From Candidatus Rokuibacteriota bacterium (GTDB lineage: Bacteria > Methylomirabilota > Methylomirabilia > Rokubacteriales > CSP1-6): DNA of 52,202 nt. The DNA lies in the NCBI GenBank assembly GCA_003221695.1, contig QHSX01000066.1, forward strand, positions 1-52,202, read 5' to 3'. Of this stretch, positions 8,208 to 16,180 are shown in pieces; the stretch's first letter is position 1; the number at the start of each line of letters is the position of its first letter. The notes beneath the pieces were generated by a model. It saw only the letters and a list, made by a program, of their open reading frames with translations. It searched no databases and was not told the origin of the DNA. Position numbers and translations under genes: made by a program.

Positions 8208-9092
8208 TCAGCGGGGGCGGACGCCGAGCAGGTCCATCGCCGCTCGCACGGGATCGTAGTCATGGTCGTCGGCCGGCGCGAACCCGTCGATTTCGTAGAG
8301 CCGCTTGAGCAGGGCCGCGTAGGCGGGGCCGCGGATCTGGAGAAGGGCGGCACGGACCCGGGCCACCATCGCCGGATCGAGGCCGACGCGCGCCGCGATT
8401 CCCGCTTCGGGGATCGGTGGCGTCTCCGCCACCCAGGTGATCCGCTCGCGCTCCGCGGGGTCGGTGAGGTACTGCTCGCGCGCCAGGTCGAACGACGCGA
8501 TCGCGTCCACGTGACCGTTCAGCAGCGCGCGCATCGACGCGTCATGGGCGCCGGAGAAGACCACCTCGCGGAAGAAGGTCTTCGGATCCCGGTTCCGAAC
8601 GAGCCCCCGCTGGACCAGGAGCACCATCGGGTAGATGTAGCCCGAGGAGCTGGCCGGATCCACGAATGCAATCGTCTTCCCCCGGAGGTCTTCGAGCCGC
8701 GAGAGACCGGAGTCGCGGCGCACGAAGACGCGCGACGTGAAGGCGCTCTTCCCGTGCCACAGGTTGCGCGCGACGATCGTGGCCTTGGCCTCGCGGTTGG
8801 CGAGGACGTACCCGACGGGGTGCACGAAGGCGAGGTCCGCGGTCCGGTTGCGCAGCGCCTCGATGACCGCGGCGTAGTCCGACGCGACCGTCACCCTCAC
8901 TGACGCGCCGACGAGCGTGCCGACCGCCCGGCCGAACTCCGTGCCGGCCGCGAGCAGATCGGTCGGTTTCTGGGACGGCGTGAGCACCAGATGGAGCGCG
9001 GTGTCGGCCGCCCGCGTCGCCGGCGCGAGGGCCACAACACCGAGCGCCAGCAGCCCGACACAGAGGATCCCGGCCCGCTCCTGGCGCGTCAT
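8208..9092 (-). CDS. phnD: Phosphate/phosphite/phosphonate ABC transporter substrate-binding protein (PhnD-like)
   Basis: A 294-aa periplasmic receptor. The start at 9092 (MTRQERAG) is chosen because a signal peptide follows at once, ending near TRA|AD. The in-frame extension to 9185 would place 31 non-signal residues in front. Mature hallmarks of the PhnD family are LTPSQKPTDL, DLAFVHPVGYVLA, LRGKTIAFVDPASSSGYIYP and FFREVVFSGAHDASMRALLNGHVDA. It delivers substrate to PhnCE. The start is 19 bp from the divergently transcribed phosphonoacetate hydrolase gene, so both promoters must lie within or very close to the coding regions. Ligand could be a phosphonate or phosphite; context favours a phosphonate. 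Confidence 0.87.
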   Translation of the reverse strand: MTRQERAGILCVGLLALGVVALAPATRAADTALHLVLTPSQKPTDLLAAGTEFGRAVGTLVGASVRVTVASDYAAVIEALRNRTADLAFVHPVGYVLANREAKATIVARNLWHGKSAFTSRVFVRRDSGLSRLEDLRGKTIAFVDPASSSGYIYPMVLLVQRGLVRNRDPKTFFREVVFSGAHDASMRALLNGHVDAIASFDLAREQYLTDPAERERITWVAETPPIPEAGIAARVGLDPAMVARVRAALLQIRGPAYAALLKRLYEIDGFAPADDHDYDPVRAAMDLLGVRPR

Positions 9093-9111
9093 CGTGTAGT
9101 AGGATACCTCG

Positions 9112-10365
9112 ATGGCACGCGTGGGCGTCGAGTTGAACGGCGTGCGATATCGGTGGCCGTCGCGCCCGATCGTCGTGGTGTGCATCGACGGCGGGGATCC
9201 GGCCTACGTCGCGCAGGGCGTGCGGGATGGCATCGTTCCGAACGTCGCGCGGTTCATGAAGGCCGGCTTCGCCGCGGTCGCCGACGGCGACGTTCCGAGC
9301 TTCACGTGCCCGAACAACATGTCGATCGCGACGGGCAGCCCCCCGGCGGTTCACGGCATCTCGGGCAACTTCTACCTCGATCGAGAGACGGGCGCGGCGG
9401 TGGTGATGACGGGCCCCGAGCTCCTGCGCTCGCGCACCATCCTGGCGGAGTTCTCGCGTCACGGCGCCACGGTCGTCTCGATCACCGCCAAGGACAAGCT
9501 CCGGAAGCAGCTCGGCAAGGACATGGATCTCGCGGGCGGCAGCGTCAACTTCTCCTCGGAGTGCGCCGACCAGTGCACCCTCGCGGAGCACGGCATCGAG
9601 AACGTGCTCGAGCTCGTCGGCATGGAGCTGCCCGACATGTATTCGCCCGAGCTGTCGCTCTTCGTGCTCGAGGCGGGGATCCGATTGCTGGAGCGGCGTG
9701 GGCCGGACCTTCTCTACCTCTCACTGACCGACTACATCCAGCACAAGTACGCGCCGGGCGAGCCCGAGGCCGACCGTTACTATCGGAACCTGGACGCGTG
9801 CTTCGGGCGGCTCGACGCCCTCGGCGCCGTCGTCGCGCTCACGGCGGACCACGGGATGAACGACAAGTCCAACCCGGACGGCTCGCCGCGGGTCATCTGG
9901 CTCCAGGACGTTCTCGACGCGCGGTTCGGCGAGGGCGCGTGCACCGTCGTCTGCCCGATCACCGACCGATTCGTCGCCCATCACGGCGCCCTCGGCGGCT
10001 TCGTCCGTGTCTACCGCCACGGAAGCCTCGATCCCGCCGACGTCATGAAGGTCGCCGCGGCCATCCCGGGCATCGAGGCCGTGTGTGACCGGGCGACGAC
10101 CGCGCGGCAGTTCAATCTTCCGTTCGACCGCGAGGGTGACGTCGCGGTCATCAGCACCGCGGACACCTGCATCGGCGCATCCGAGAAGGACCACGACCTG
10201 TCCGGCCTCCGCGGCCATCGCCTGCGGACGCACGGTGGCCTCTCCGAGGCGAAGGTGCCGTTCATTTTGAACCGGCCGCTCCGTGCCGAGTACGCCGCCC
10301 GGGCCGTGACCGGGCCGCTCCGGAGCTCGCAGATCTTCGACTTCGCGATCAACGGCGTCGAGTGA
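9112..10365 (+). CDS. phnA: Phosphonoacetate hydrolase (alkaline phosphatase superfamily)
   Basis: A 417-aa enzyme of the alkaline phosphatase superfamily resembling phosphonoacetate hydrolase PhnA, which cleaves the C-P bond of phosphonoacetate to acetate and phosphate. Visible metal and nucleophile motifs are CIDGGDP (Asp26), SFTCPNN with Thr65 as the expected nucleophile, SLTDYIQHKY (Asp and His ligands), TADHGMNDK (Asp-His pair), and a C-terminal HGGLSEAKVPF histidine. The N-terminal sequence (RPIVVVCIDGGDPAYV) is typical of PhnA and unlike general phosphodiesterases. The start at 9112 has AGGA upstream. It is divergent from phnDCE, suggesting an uptake-plus-hydrolysis unit. No PhnW transaminase or PhnY dehydrogenase gene is in the window. 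Confidence 0.88.
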   Translation: MARVGVELNGVRYRWPSRPIVVVCIDGGDPAYVAQGVRDGIVPNVARFMKAGFAAVADGDVPSFTCPNNMSIATGSPPAVHGISGNFYLDRETGAAVVMTGPELLRSRTILAEFSRHGATVVSITAKDKLRKQLGKDMDLAGGSVNFSSECADQCTLAEHGIENVLELVGMELPDMYSPELSLFVLEAGIRLLERRGPDLLYLSLTDYIQHKYAPGEPEADRYYRNLDACFGRLDALGAVVALTADHGMNDKSNPDGSPRVIWLQDVLDARFGEGACTVVCPITDRFVAHHGALGGFVRVYRHGSLDPADVMKVAAAIPGIEAVCDRATTARQFNLPFDREGDVAVISTADTCIGASEKDHDLSGLRGHRLRTHGGLSEAKVPFILNRPLRAEYAARAVTGPLRSSQIFDFAINGVE

Positions 10366-10553
10366 TGTGACGGGTCGGCCAGGGCGTCAGCGCCTCATCT
10401 CTCGCTCACTCCCGTGCCGGAGAGGCGTCCGGCCCTCCGCGAAAGCGATTCTCAGGTGTCTTCCCTACGCCGCCCCCCTGATCTACCTGATACTGCGCGT
10501 CCGCCGTCGAGACTAGGCTGAGCCATGGTTGCGGTGGGCTCTGGGAGGAGAGG

Positions 10554-10805
10554 ATGAACAGGCTCACCCTCGAAGAGCGTCGTCGAGTCTACCTGGCCCA
10601 GCAGCGGGTTCGTGAGGCGACGCTGGTCCGACTCCGGTCCGACACCGGCGAGGTCCTCGCCCCGGGATCGGACCTGCGAAGGCTCGCGTGGATCGCCGTG
10701 GCGGGGACGATTGCTGTCCTCCTGGGCGGTGGGCTCCTCGCGGCGCCGACGCTGGAGTTCGACCCGCTGGGTTCGCTCGTGGGGATCCTGCTGCCCAGGC
10801 TGTAA
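10554..10805 (+). CDS. Small single-pass membrane protein
   Basis: An 83-aa protein of unknown function. The ATG follows a strong Shine-Dalgarno (GGGAGGAGAGG). Residues 1-43 are charged and helical (RLTLEERRRVYLAQQRVREA), and residues about 44-66 form one membrane helix (AWIAVAGTIAVLLGGGLLAA), leaving a short tail. The next gene, a DksA/TraR-type protein, begins 22 nt downstream, so the two are probably co-transcribed. The 188-nt region upstream holds no gene. No family recognised. Confidence 0.65.
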   Translation: MNRLTLEERRRVYLAQQRVREATLVRLRSDTGEVLAPGSDLRRLAWIAVAGTIAVLLGGGLLAAPTLEFDPLGSLVGILLPRL

Positions 10806-10827
10806 CGCCGGAACGAGGTGAGACGCT

Positions 10828-11271
10828 GTGAAGAGGACAGGCTCGCTCGATCATCGGACCGTGAAGGAGTTCGAGGCCCTTCTCCTGGAGCGGCGCGCGA
10901 TGCTCCTGGCGTCCGTCCGCGCGAGGATGGCTGAGCGTCGGACGAGCGAGCCCCGCTGGAGCCCGGAGGATGCCACCAACGCGGTCGAGTCGCTCGGCAA
11001 CGACTTCGAGGTGGCAATGCTCGACCGCGAGAGCCGCGAGGCGGCGCAGATCACCGCCGCGCTCGAGCGTCTGGCGCGGGACGAGTACGGGATCTGCCGG
11101 GACTGCGGCGCGGTCATCGGGCTCGGGCGGCTCAAGGCGCTGCCCTTCGCCCAGCGCTGCACCGGGTGTCAGGCGCGCGTGGAGGCGGGCGAGCCCGGCG
11201 TCGAGAGCGAATGGCGCCGGCCGGCCCTCACCGCGAGGCGTTCCGGAGGAGCTCCTCTGCGAGCCGCTTGA
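10828..11271 (+). CDS. TraR/DksA-type C4 zinc-finger protein
   Basis: A 147-aa cytoplasmic protein. The N-terminal coiled-coil-like half (EFEALLLERRAMLLASVRARM ... ITAALERLARDEYG) is followed by a C4 zinc finger with Cys90, Cys93, Cys111 and Cys114 (CRDCG ... CTGC), as in DksA/TraR proteins that bind the RNA polymerase secondary channel. The acidic pair at the coiled-coil tip of true DksA is not clearly present, so effects on rRNA transcription cannot be assumed. The start is GTG at 10828 with GAGGTG upstream. The C-terminal 30 residues extend beyond the usual family end and overlap the convergent YqeY gene by 44 nt. Confidence 0.8.
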   Translation: MKRTGSLDHRTVKEFEALLLERRAMLLASVRARMAERRTSEPRWSPEDATNAVESLGNDFEVAMLDRESREAAQITAALERLARDEYGICRDCGAVIGLGRLKALPFAQRCTGCQARVEAGEPGVESEWRRPALTARRSGGAPLRAA

Positions 11272-11701
11272 CGTCGCCGGCCTCGACCTGCCCCTTGTGC
11301 GTCTTCATGATGTCGCCCACCAGGCGGCCGACCTGCTTCGCATCGGTGATGGCGAGCGCGGCGATGCGCTCGCGGACGAGCGCGCGTAGCGCCGTCTCGT
11401 CGAGCCCACGGGGGAGGTAGCGTTCGCAGAATTCCACCTCGAAGCGGAGCTGGGCGATCTGGGCCCGACCGCGCTCGCCCGCCTTCTCGAACTCGGGGAT
11501 CGCCTTCTGGAGCTGCTTCCGGTAGGCCCCGATGACGTCACGGACGAGGGCGTCGTCCACCTCGCCGGCGAAACCCTTCGCGGTACGACGCTCCTGGAGC
11601 CGGGTCTTCAGCATCCGCACCACGTCGGCGGTCCGCGTGTCCCGTTCCTTGATCGCCTGCCGGAGCCGTTCGTCGAGCTCTTGCTCGAGTCCCATCGCCA
11701 T
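11228..11701 (-). CDS. yqeY: GatB/YqeY domain protein
   Basis: A 157-aa protein of the YqeY family, related to the tail domain of the amidotransferase subunit GatB. It is thought to bind tRNA or support transamidation, but its cellular role is not settled. Motifs seen include VVRMLKTRLQERR, YLPRGLDETALRALV and the C-terminal KQVGRLVGDIMKTHKGQVEAGDVKR, cited in parts only. The chosen ATG at 11701 overlaps the MmgE/PrpD stop by one base (TGATG); GTG 11704 and ATG 11695 are alternatives. It is last in the minus-strand hydantoinase operon, though its job is likely unrelated. Its 3' end overlaps the convergent DksA-like gene. Confidence 0.85.
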   Translation of the reverse strand: MAMGLEQELDERLRQAIKERDTRTADVVRMLKTRLQERRTAKGFAGEVDDALVRDVIGAYRKQLQKAIPEFEKAGERGRAQIAQLRFEVEFCERYLPRGLDETALRALVRERIAALAITDAKQVGRLVGDIMKTHKGQVEAGDVKRLAEELLRNASR

Positions 11702-13062
11702 CACGCGGGCGCGAAGAGGGCGGTCAGCTCGCGGACGTTCTTCAGCGTCTCGACGGCGTGCACGGCGTCGACCACGCGGCGCGCCCGCGTGGCACCGAGC
11801 GCGGGCGAGACGAGCTCGAGGAACTTCGCCACGAGCTCCTCGGGCCCGACGGGGTTCTCGGCGTCTCCGCGGGGCACGGTCGTCGTTTCCTCGAGGATGC
11901 GTCCGTCGCGCAGCGCGACCTTGACTTGCGCCGTGGGGTAGTCGGTGCGGCGTGGGGACATCTTGGGCTCGGTGAGAACCTCGATCCGGCGCGCGAGCTC
12001 GCGGATCCGTGGATCGGCGAGCGCGGGGAGCTCGAAGGCCGCGACGTCAGCCCGACCGAGGACCAGCGCCGCGGCCACGGCGTACGGAACGGAGAACTTG
12101 GCCGCGAGCGTGGTCGCGGGCTCCGGATCCGCCATCCGGGAGGCGAACGGGATCGTGGTGACCCTGAGGCGCACGACGTCGCCGGCCTCGAAGGCGTGGG
12201 CGCGACGGAGCGCCAGCACGGCGTCGAGGGCGAAGTGGTTGAACCGACAGCACGCGTGGAGCTTGAAGTAGTTCTGCTCGATGCGGTAGCGCTCGCCACG
12301 CCCCAGCGCGTCGAGGCCGGCGACGGCCAGCGCCCCGTCGAACCGATCGCCCAGGACGGTGGCGTAGACATCGGACGGCGCGTCGCGCAGGCCCGTGAAG
12401 CCGCACCGCTGGAGCTCGACCGCGAGGATTCCCTGGAGCCCCGAGCGGCCGGGATAGAGGTTGCGGATCGTGGCGCCTTCGAGGGCGGGCGTCCAGGAGT
12501 TCGCCGGGCTCATGGACGCCGCGAGGTTGATCACCTCGCGGATCGTCTGCGGCGGGGCGTCGGCGAGCCGGGCGACCGCGACGGCCGTGGCGATCGACCC
12601 CCACGTGCCGTGGGAGTGGACGTTCGCGCGCGGCGTCGTCGCACCGCCGACGCGCGAGCCGATCTCGTACCCTGCGACGAGGCTCTCGAGCAGACGCCGC
12701 CCGTCGAGCGCCTGCTCTTCCGCGACGGCGAGGGCGCCGGGGATGACGTGGATCGCGGGATGGCCGCCGCCGAGGCGATTGCCCTCGTCCACCTCCAGGG
12801 CGACGCCGGCGGTGGCATTCACGAGCGCCGCCCAGCCGGCGTCCGCCTTCGCACCGTGACCGAGGAGCGTGGCGACGCCCTGGGGCGCGCGCGCGGCGGC
12901 GAGCCGCGCGAGGCGTCCGTTCTCGGGGAGCGTGCTCCCGGCGGCGATCGCGCCGAGCGTGTCGAGCAGCACTCGCTTCGCGGCCTCGACGGTCGTGGAC
13001 GGCAGCGTGTCGACAGAGGCCTCGGCTGCGACGTGGGCGAGCCGGTCGAGGTAGTCGGTCAC
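11701..13062 (-). CDS. MmgE/PrpD family protein
   Basis: A 453-aa protein of the MmgE/PrpD family, whose members include 2-methylcitrate dehydratase and cis-aconitate decarboxylase. The N-terminal all-helical domain shows VEAAKRVLLDTLGAIAAGS and the conserved GHGAKADAGWAALVNATAGVALEVDEG region, here GGGHPAIHVIPGALAVAE. The C-terminal domain contains FKLHACCRFNHFALDAVL. The start is GTG at 13062, 10 nt after the hydantoinase stop. It lies between hydantoinase and YqeY genes in a four-gene operon. No methylcitrate synthase or PrpB is nearby, so a propionate role is not supported; a dehydratase or isomerase step on a dicarboxylate is only a guess. Confidence 0.83.
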   Translation of the reverse strand: MTDYLDRLAHVAAEASVDTLPSTTVEAAKRVLLDTLGAIAAGSTLPENGRLARLAAARAPQGVATLLGHGAKADAGWAALVNATAGVALEVDEGNRLGGGHPAIHVIPGALAVAEEQALDGRRLLESLVAGYEIGSRVGGATTPRANVHSHGTWGSIATAVAVARLADAPPQTIREVINLAASMSPANSWTPALEGATIRNLYPGRSGLQGILAVELQRCGFTGLRDAPSDVYATVLGDRFDGALAVAGLDALGRGERYRIEQNYFKLHACCRFNHFALDAVLALRRAHAFEAGDVVRLRVTTIPFASRMADPEPATTLAAKFSVPYAVAAALVLGRADVAAFELPALADPRIRELARRIEVLTEPKMSPRRTDYPTAQVKVALRDGRILEETTTVPRGDAENPVGPEELVAKFLELVSPALGATRARRVVDAVHAVETLKNVRELTALFAPA

Positions 13063-13072
13063 CGGCGAGCCG

Positions 13073-14482
13073 TCAGCGGGCCGCGCCGCCGAGCGGCGGC
13101 CGCGGACCCTCGCACGCGAGGTACCGGCCGTAGCCCGGCTTCTGCTCGAGCTCGCCCGTCGGGGTGAGCATCACCTGGCCGCGCACCAGCGTCATCCACG
13201 CCCGGCCGCGCACCTGCCAGCCCTCGTAGGGCGTGAAGCCGGCGATTCCGAGGTGGTGCGACTTCTGGATCGTCCACGCAGGATCCGGGTCCCAGATCGT
13301 GAGATCGGCGTCGGCGCCCGGCCGGATCACGCCCTTCTTCGGGTAGAGGCCGAAGATGCGCGCCGGGTTCTCCGCGAGCACGCGCGCGAGCCACGTGATG
13401 GGGAGTCCGCGCTTGACGACGCCCTCGCTGTACGTGAGCGGCACGAGCGTTTCGAGCGAGGGCGCGCCGAAGGGAATCGGCTTGCCCTCGGGATCGACGA
13501 AGATGTTCTTCCTCCCCGGCTCCTTCACCGCGGGGACGCGCGGCGCGTGATCGCTCGCCACGGTGGCGATGTAGCCCCCCGCCGAGCCCTCCCAGAGCGC
13601 CGCCCGGTCCGGGCCGTCCGCCGGCCTGAGCGGCGGGCCGATCTTCGCGAAAGGGCCCCAGCGCTCCATCTCCGTGTCGGTGAGGAGGAGGTACTGCGGA
13701 CAGGTCTCCGTCCACACCTTCTGGCCCTCGGCCTGGGCGCGCTTGATGCGCTCGAGGCCGACCCTGGTCGAGAGGTGCACGACGTAGGCGGGGCAGCCGG
13801 TGAGCCGCGCGATGAGGACGGCCCGGTTGATGGCCTCCTCCTCGGTCCAGTCGGGACAGGTCGGCGGGAAGTCGGTCGGCGCCGTGCGTCCCTCGGCGAT
13901 CGCCTTGTCCTCGAGGTAGCAGAGCACGTCGCCGTTCTCGCAGTGGAGCTGGCAGATTCCGCCGAGGGCGGCGAGGCGCTCCATCGTCTTGGCGATGAAC
14001 TCGTCCGAGACCATGCGCTTGCCCCGCTTCTTGTAGGTCATGAAGAGCTTGAACGACGTGACGCCGAGGCGAAAGGCCTCGGAGATGCCGTCGAGGATGC
14101 GGGGCTCGTGGTCCAGGATGAAGTGGAAGCCGAAGTCGAGCACGGAGCGCGCCTCGGCCTCTTCACGGAGCCGCGCGAAGGCCGTCGGCAGCGCCTCGCC
14201 CTCTTCGGCGACGACGAACGGCACGAGCGTGGTCAGCCCCGTCCGCGCCGCCGCGATCGGCGCCGTCGTCCAGTCGTCGTACTCGGGGCCGACGTGGAGG
14301 TGGCAGTCGATGAGGCCGGGCAGCACGTACTTGCCCGCGGCGTCGATGACGCGCGCGGCCGGCGGCAGGAGCGACTCGGGCCCGATCGCGACGATCCTGT
14401 CGCCCTTGATCGCGACGGCCGACTCGAAGACGTCCGAGCCGGTGACGACCCGGCCACCGCGGACGAGAACGTCGACGGTCAT
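13073..14482 (-). CDS. Dihydropyrimidinase/hydantoinase-type amidohydrolase
   Basis: A 469-aa metal-dependent cyclic amidohydrolase that opens hydantoin or dihydropyrimidine rings to N-carbamoyl amino acids. The TIM-barrel motifs are DCHLHVG with His61 and His63, the carbamylated lysine in SFKLFMTYK (Lys145), LHCENGD, VVHLST and SDHAP, together giving a complete binuclear metal site. The terminal beta-sandwich segments are also present (LVRGGRVVTG at the start, PGADADLTIWDPD near the end). ATG at 14482 is the only reasonable start. Upstream in the same operon is an N-carbamoyl-D-amino-acid hydrolase-like nitrilase, which would complete a ring-opening and decarbamoylation route. Confidence 0.87.
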   Translation of the reverse strand: MTVDVLVRGGRVVTGSDVFESAVAIKGDRIVAIGPESLLPPAARVIDAAGKYVLPGLIDCHLHVGPEYDDWTTAPIAAARTGLTTLVPFVVAEEGEALPTAFARLREEAEARSVLDFGFHFILDHEPRILDGISEAFRLGVTSFKLFMTYKKRGKRMVSDEFIAKTMERLAALGGICQLHCENGDVLCYLEDKAIAEGRTAPTDFPPTCPDWTEEEAINRAVLIARLTGCPAYVVHLSTRVGLERIKRAQAEGQKVWTETCPQYLLLTDTEMERWGPFAKIGPPLRPADGPDRAALWEGSAGGYIATVASDHAPRVPAVKEPGRKNIFVDPEGKPIPFGAPSLETLVPLTYSEGVVKRGLPITWLARVLAENPARIFGLYPKKGVIRPGADADLTIWDPDPAWTIQKSHHLGIAGFTPYEGWQVRGRAWMTLVRGQVMLTPTGELEQKPGYGRYLACEGPRPPLGGAAR

Positions 14483-14567
14483 TGGAGCGAGTGCCGCGGG
14501 GCCGCAGCACTCCGTGGGTGGCGTGCCGTGGGCACGGCGTGGCTCTGTCCGGCCAAGACCCGTCGCC

Positions 14568-15452
14568 TCATCGGTACGGCTCCCGTTCGGTCACCGGCTG
14601 GAGCAGGCGCCCGTAGTGCTGAGGCTGGCGCCGGCCGAGGAAGTTCCAGCGCTTCCTGACGGGGAGCATCTGCTCGAGGTCGATCCGCGCCACCACCAGC
14701 TCGTCGCCGCTCGTCGCGGCGCGGGCGAGCACCTGGCCGAGCGGGTTGATGATGGAGCTCCCGGCGATCAGCTCCACGCCGTCCTCGACGCCTGCCTTGG
14801 CGACGCCGACCACGAAGCAGAGGTTCGCGTACGCGCCCGATCTGAGACAGAGCTCGTTGAGGTCGAGCGCCAGCGGCGAGGTCGGCGTGTTGTAGCCGAC
14901 GAGAATGATCTGGGCGCCCTGGAGCGCGAGCGCGCGATAACTCTCTGGATACCGGCGATCCTGGCAGATCGCGATCCCGATCTTGGCACCGGCGGCGTCG
15001 AAGACCCGGTAGCCCGTGTCGCCGTGGGCGAAGTAGTAGGGCTCGAAGACCTGGGCGAAGCCGTCCGGGGTCTTCGTGCCGGGCAGGTGGATCTTGCGGA
15101 ACGTCCCGCAGAGGCGGCCGTCCCGGTCGGTCAGGAGCGCCGTGTTGAAGTACTTTCCCCCGGCCTTCTCGCAGAAGCCCACGTGCACCGCGATCCGCGC
15201 CTCGGCCGCGCGCGAGAGAAGCGGCTCGAGCGCCTTGGGCGGCACCTCGGTCTCGAAGAATTGATCGAAGTCGGGGCGGATCTTCTTGGGGAAGTACGTC
15301 GTGAGCGCCATCTCGGGATAGGCGATCAGCTCGACGCCCTCCCGCGCCGCCTCGGTCAGCAGGCCCAGCATTCGCTCGACGATTTCCTCACGGCTCGTGC
15401 CCTCGTTGTTGGGGCCGAGCTGCGCGGCGGCGACCTTGAGATAGCGTGGCAT
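14568..15452 (-). CDS. N-carbamoyl-D-amino-acid hydrolase-like nitrilase-family amidohydrolase
   Basis: A 294-aa carbon-nitrogen hydrolase. The Glu-Lys-Cys triad is complete: Glu47 in YPEMALTTYF, Lys120 in FRKIHLPG and Cys163 in ICQDRRYPE. These positions and the DRRYPESYR context match N-carbamoyl-D-amino-acid amidohydrolases, which release a D-amino acid, ammonia and CO2. Beta-ureidopropionase is the alternative. The ATG at 15452 has GGAGGAG nine nucleotides upstream. It is first in the operon with hydantoinase 85 nt downstream, supporting a hydantoin or pyrimidine salvage pathway. Confidence 0.86.
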   Translation of the reverse strand: MPRYLKVAAAQLGPNNEGTSREEIVERMLGLLTEAAREGVELIAYPEMALTTYFPKKIRPDFDQFFETEVPPKALEPLLSRAAEARIAVHVGFCEKAGGKYFNTALLTDRDGRLCGTFRKIHLPGTKTPDGFAQVFEPYYFAHGDTGYRVFDAAGAKIGIAICQDRRYPESYRALALQGAQIILVGYNTPTSPLALDLNELCLRSGAYANLCFVVGVAKAGVEDGVELIAGSSIINPLGQVLARAATSGDELVVARIDLEQMLPVRKRWNFLGRRQPQHYGRLLQPVTEREPYR

Positions 15453-15576
15453 CGCGATTCTCCTCCTCGCTCGGGCTCGCGTGGGCTGTCACCCTCGCTG
15501 ATACCGCATTCGCCGGCGGTCGGCAAGCGCGCCGGACGTTGACCCGGGCATCGTCGGGCGATACCATCGGGCGCAA

Positions 15577-16155
15577 ATGGAGACGCTGCCGTTTCAGAGG
15601 CGGCGCTGGACCCGAAAGGAATACGATCGCCTCGGAGAGCTGGGCATCTTCCGGCCCGGAGAGCCCGTCGAGCTGATCGCCAGCCAGCTGATCGTCAGCG
15701 AGCCGAAGGGGAGTCCCCACGCGACGGCGGTCGGTCTCACGGCGGACGCGTTGCGCGTCGCCTTCGGCGCGGGTTGGACTGTGCGCGTCCAGGATCCCGT
15801 CGCGCTGGACGAGGAATCGGAGCCGGAGCCTGACGTGGTGGTCGTGTCCGGCGATCGCCGTGACTACCGCGACGCCCACCCATCTCACGCCGCCGTGCTT
15901 GTCGAGGTGGCCGATTCGAGCTTGGCGTTCGATCGCGAGGAGAAGGCGAGCCTCTACGCGCGCGCCGGTGTGCTCGATTACTGGATCGTCAATCTCGTCG
16001 ACCGCGCCCTCGAGGTCCACCGCGAGCCCGTCCCCGATGCATCGGTGCCACTTGGCTGGCGATACGCCGCTGTCGACGTTCTCTCGCCGGGGACCACGGT
16101 CTCCCCGCTGGCTCGCCCCAAGGCCCGCATCGCCGTCGCCGATCTTCTTCCGTAG
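15577..16155 (+). CDS. Uma2 family (DUF820) endonuclease-like protein
   Basis: A 192-aa protein of the Uma2 family, a PD-(D/E)XK nuclease-fold group abundant in cyanobacteria and other large-genome bacteria. Visible features are the N-terminal RRWTRKEYDRLGELGIFRP, the central SEPEPDVVVVSGDR (acidic motif), the VLVEVADSSL motif that supplies the E-x-x segment, and KASLYARAGVLDYWIV near the C-terminus. The product is probably cytoplasmic; its biological role is unsettled. It is monocistronic here, with no antitoxin or transposase next to it. Confidence 0.85.
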   Translation: METLPFQRRRWTRKEYDRLGELGIFRPGEPVELIASQLIVSEPKGSPHATAVGLTADALRVAFGAGWTVRVQDPVALDEESEPEPDVVVVSGDRRDYRDAHPSHAAVLVEVADSSLAFDREEKASLYARAGVLDYWIVNLVDRALEVHREPVPDASVPLGWRYAAVDVLSPGTTVSPLARPKARIAVADLLP

Positions 16156-16180
16156 CGTTCTTCGCCATCGACGGCGGTCC

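Noticed and set aside
6698-8353. Apparent 551-aa fusion of PhnE with a long N-terminal part
   Set aside because: The N-terminal part is PhnC read in the wrong frame. PhnE has its own start at 7438 with a Shine-Dalgarno.
15577-16155. Uma2 gene as part of a mobile element or toxin-antitoxin pair
   Set aside because: No transposase, inverted repeat or partner gene flanks it; both neighbours are ordinary metabolic genes.
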